This document shows positions 38,872 to 41,509 of a stretch of DNA of 41,509 bases, piece after piece. How positions within the stretch are numbered: the stretch's first letter is position 1; every line of letters starts with the position of its first letter. Under the pieces are notes generated by a model. It saw nothing but the letters and a program-made list of their open reading frames with translations, was not told where the DNA came from and searched no databases. The position numbers and the translations under genes are program-made. This stretch comes from a virus: positions 1 to 41,509 of the IMG/VR virus record IMGVR_UViG_3300028364_000020; one strand, written 5' to 3'.

Positions 38872-41509
38872 ATGTCTAACAACACTGTTAGGATTAGGAC
38901 TAAGCCTAATGGAGGGGATAAATATTTAAAGGTAAAACTAGAACAAGATTTTGATTTTATTGAGATTCTTTCACTAAAAATATCACAAGAAGATGCGTAT
39001 AGAAACTTTTGTTCTGATTACGGTGTTGTTACTGGTAGGGTGATAATGAATAGTGGTTTTGGTGTTCCAAACGCCAAGGTTAGTGTTTTTATACCAATAG
39101 ATGAAATCGATAATGAAAATTCAGAAATTAAAAACCTTTATCCTTATGACATAGTTAGTGACAAGGATTTTTTTGGGGTTAGATATAATTTACTTCCAAC
39201 CAATTCAGACAACGGAAACCCTTGTTTTACACCAATTGGTACTTTCCCATCAAAAAGAGAAATTTTAGATAACCCAGAAACATTTGAAATTTATTCAAAA
39301 TATTATAAATTTACCACAACAACAAATTACGCTGGAGATTTCATGATTTTTGGTGTACCAGTTGGTAACCATACAATTCATGTAGATGCTGATATATCAG
39401 ATATTGGTATAGCATCTCAAAGACCTTATGATAGTATTTCTCAAGGAGCACAAGTTAACTTATTCGAAACAACAACAAAATTTAAGGGTGGGACCAATTT
39501 AGATAAATTAGTTCAGGTAAAATCAGCTAATATTGGTGTTAACGTACAACCTTTTTGGGGTGATATAGACAATTGCGAGATAGGTATAACAAGAGTTGAT
39601 TTAGATTTAAATTACACCATACAACCATCAGCTATCTTTATGGGTAGTATATTTGGGGACCAAGAACAAGCAGCAGTAACTCAAAGTTGTACACCTAGAA
39701 AAGGATTAGGTATTTTGTGTCGTCAAATAAGTAGTGAAGGGACTATTGATATGATTCGTAAAACAATTAATGGTGAGATTGAAGAATTTACAGTAAACGG
39801 TGGACAACTTATTGATGAAAATGGTTCTTGGGCTTATCAAGTACCAATGAATTTAGATTATGTGATTACTGATGAATTTGGCGAACTTACGCTTTCTGAC
39901 GACCCAAATAAGGGTATCCCTACCAAGGCTTCGGTTAGATTTAAAATTAGTATGGATGATTCTATTAATCCTAATCAGAACGCTAGAGCTAAATATTTAG
40001 TTCCGAATAACCCAACAAAATCAGATGAAGTAGATTATGAGTTTGGTGTATTAACAAAAGAAACTAGTTTTAGGGATTTATATTGGAATAAAATATATTC
40101 GGTATCAAATTATATTTCAAGGTTCCAAACTAGTGGGTTTTCAGGTGGTGGAAGACAAATAACTGGAATAAAGAATGTGGATGATTGCATAGGAGATAAA
40201 ACACCGTTCCCGTATAATAAAGTGAACGTAAAATTTACTGCTTTGTTTTTCATTATCTGTCTATTAATCCAAATTGTTGGTTATATAATGTTTATAATCA
40301 ACTCAGCAATAATCACTATTATTAATACGTTGATTTACACATTAAATATTACGATAATTCGTATTATAAACCTTATTACTGGTAGCTTATGTCGTGCTGC
40401 TAGAATCATTAGGTTGCTTAAGATTCTGTGTTTTAAACCAATAACCCCATTAAAGTATGTTCCTTGTCTACATGCTACTTGTGGCGAAAATGCTAGGATT
40501 TATGCACCTGGTTGTTTAGGAGGACGCATACCAATAGGTTTAGGTAAAACTACGTTAAGTACTTTGGAAGGTGTTGATGATATATGTCATGGCACTAATG
40601 ACATATTTGATTTATGTGGTTTATCTGATTGTGTCGCTTTTGAAATGGCTAAATCTTTAGAGTTATTTAAATTCGATTTTTATAATGATTGGATTAATGG
40701 TTCTTTATATTCATTTGTTATTTCAAAATCAAAAAGAAATAAAGGACGTGAACTATTCTGCGAGTATGATTGTCGAGATTTTGGTATAAGTGCTGGTGGA
40801 GTTGACAACAATGAAGATGGTATCCCTGACAATAAATGTTTTAATAATAGGTTAGTGGATAGTTGTTTTTCTGGTGGTAAACGTTCTGAAGAGGCTGAAC
40901 AATCGTCATCAATAAGGGAAGGTTTAGTTAAAAAGAAAAACGATGAATTCTTTTATGCTGGGTCAACGCACGATGGTAGTTTGAAATTATTTGCCACTGA
41001 TATTATTTTATTGGGGTCAGTATTTGAATGCGATTGGCAAGGTGTTCCAAACTTAGTTAATGATTTAGTTTCAACAACATATAAACTACCACCAGACATA
41101 AATTTAATTGAAAATGATAAAGTAAGTGAGACTGGTCAAGTCAAAGTTGGTAACGGAGAAGATAGAAGTTTATTTTTCAACATAGACTGTTTTGGTTTAC
41201 GAAGCGACTATAGACAATGTCTAAATATGAGACATATATGCGAATACGGAGTTGAAAATGACAAAAATAGAGAAGATGAAGGTGGTAGCAAAGCTGATAC
41301 AAACATTGGTATTGACGACATTGACGTAACTGATGGTTCAAGAGTAAAATGGTTTAGAGACGCTTTTTATGCATTAAATAAAGACCGAAAAAAATGGAAA
41401 CTTGAAGAATTATATGGAAGTGGTTTTAACACAAATTTTAACCTTTTAAATGACTCTATTTATGATTTCACAGCTGTAAATCAAGTAACTGGAGAAAAGG
41501 TAAACGGTT
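38872..41509 (+). CDS. Very large tail/baseplate protein, 3' end cut by window
   Basis: 879 codons are visible from ATG 38872 with no stop. Residues about 45-185 contain a carboxypeptidase-regulatory-like beta domain (V-V-T-G-R-V-I-M-N-S-G-F-G-V-P-N-A-K-V-S-V, then Y-A-G-D-F-M-I-F-G-V-P-V-G-N-H-T-I-H-V-D). At about 455-515 there is a long hydrophobic stretch (L-F-F-I-I-C-L-L-I-Q-I-V-G-Y-I-M-F-I-I, then further I/L-rich helices) that looks like two or three membrane segments. A Cys-rich part follows (C-L-H-A-T-C-G-E-N). Position after gp6 corresponds to gp7 in T4, a wedge protein of 1032 residues, but similarity to gp7 was not recognised. Membrane segments inside a structural tail protein are unusual and may act in envelope penetration. 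Confidence 0.6.
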   Translation, partial: MSNNTVRIRTKPNGGDKYLKVKLEQDFDFIEILSLKISQEDAYRNFCSDYGVVTGRVIMNSGFGVPNAKVSVFIPIDEIDNENSEIKNLYPYDIVSDKDFFGVRYNLLPTNSDNGNPCFTPIGTFPSKREILDNPETFEIYSKYYKFTTTTNYAGDFMIFGVPVGNHTIHVDADISDIGIASQRPYDSISQGAQVNLFETTTKFKGGTNLDKLVQVKSANIGVNVQPFWGDIDNCEIGITRVDLDLNYTIQPSAIFMGSIFGDQEQAAVTQSCTPRKGLGILCRQISSEGTIDMIRKTINGEIEEFTVNGGQLIDENGSWAYQVPMNLDYVITDEFGELTLSDDPNKGIPTKASVRFKISMDDSINPNQNARAKYLVPNNPTKSDEVDYEFGVLTKETSFRDLYWNKIYSVSNYISRFQTSGFSGGGRQITGIKNVDDCIGDKTPFPYNKVNVKFTALFFIICLLIQIVGYIMFIINSAIITIINTLIYTLNITIIRIINLITGSLCRAARIIRLLKILCFKPITPLKYVPCLHATCGENARIYAPGCLGGRIPIGLGKTTLSTLEGVDDICHGTNDIFDLCGLSDCVAFEMAKSLELFKFDFYNDWINGSLYSFVISKSKRNKGRELFCEYDCRDFGISAGGVDNNEDGIPDNKCFNNRLVDSCFSGGKRSEEAEQSSSIREGLVKKKNDEFFYAGSTHDGSLKLFATDIILLGSVFECDWQGVPNLVNDLVSTTYKLPPDINLIENDKVSETGQVKVGNGEDRSLFFNIDCFGLRSDYRQCLNMRHICEYGVENDKNREDEGGSKADTNIGIDDIDVTDGSRVKWFRDAFYALNKDRKKWKLEELYGSGFNTNFNLLNDSIYDFTAVNQVTGEKVNG

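Overview
The window looks like part of the genome of a large, AT-rich, T4-like contractile-tailed phage that infects a Bacteroidetes (probably Flavobacteriia) host. The T4-like assignment rests on recognisable homologues of the tail tube protein, gp26/gp51-type tail chaperones, gp53, gp25, gp6, gp32, UvsX, RNase H, the gp41 helicase and NrdA/NrdB. The host guess rests on promoters of the form TTG-N19/20-TAnnTTTG, the Bacteroidetes sigma consensus, and on A-rich leaders without Shine-Dalgarno sequences. No tRNA, rRNA or CRISPR array was seen. Nearly all genes are on the + strand. The two exceptions are related free-standing homing-endonuclease-like genes on the - strand.

Layout. 1-873 (-): 3'-truncated endonuclease. 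962-8674: tail tube, a predicted ADP-ribosyltransferase, an unknown protein sharing its leader, tail chaperone pair with a likely programmed frameshift, an unknown protein and the tape measure. 8675-10350: an inserted AT-repeat / ribbon-helix-helix / TnpB cassette. 10395-21374: a large baseplate protein with an OmpA-like domain, gp53, and a 2083-residue hub carrying two cell-wall hydrolase-like domains. 21402-23421: four small genes of unknown function. 23555-34409: replication and dNTP block (gp32, uvsX, RNase H, an unknown, helicase, nrdB, nrdA). 34512-41509: gp25, the second endonuclease (-), gp6, a small membrane protein and a very large tail protein cut by the window end.

The most remarkable region is 27263-34409. 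The helicase gene carries a class 3 (Trp-Cys-Thr) intein with a LAGLIDADG endonuclease in its Walker A motif, and is also broken into two genes by a gp41-1-type split intein. nrdA is broken into three genes by two further split inteins; one junction lies directly before the catalytic thiyl-radical cysteine. If all inteins react, the mature helicase is 472 residues (T4 gp41 is 475) and mature NrdA is 803. Replication and deoxynucleotide synthesis would therefore depend on one cis- and three trans-splicing reactions in the same cell.

Two other systems deserve attention. First, the predicted ADP-ribosyltransferase and its neighbour share an almost identical 71-bp start that encodes a leader ending in an L-x-E site, like the capsid-targeting, protease-cleaved leaders of T4 internal proteins. 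A third gene has a different leader with the same kind of site. These may be proteins packaged in the head and injected. Second, tnpB is translationally coupled to a ribbon-helix-helix gene, has no TnpA partner, and holds about eleven near-perfect hairpins inside its coding sequence.
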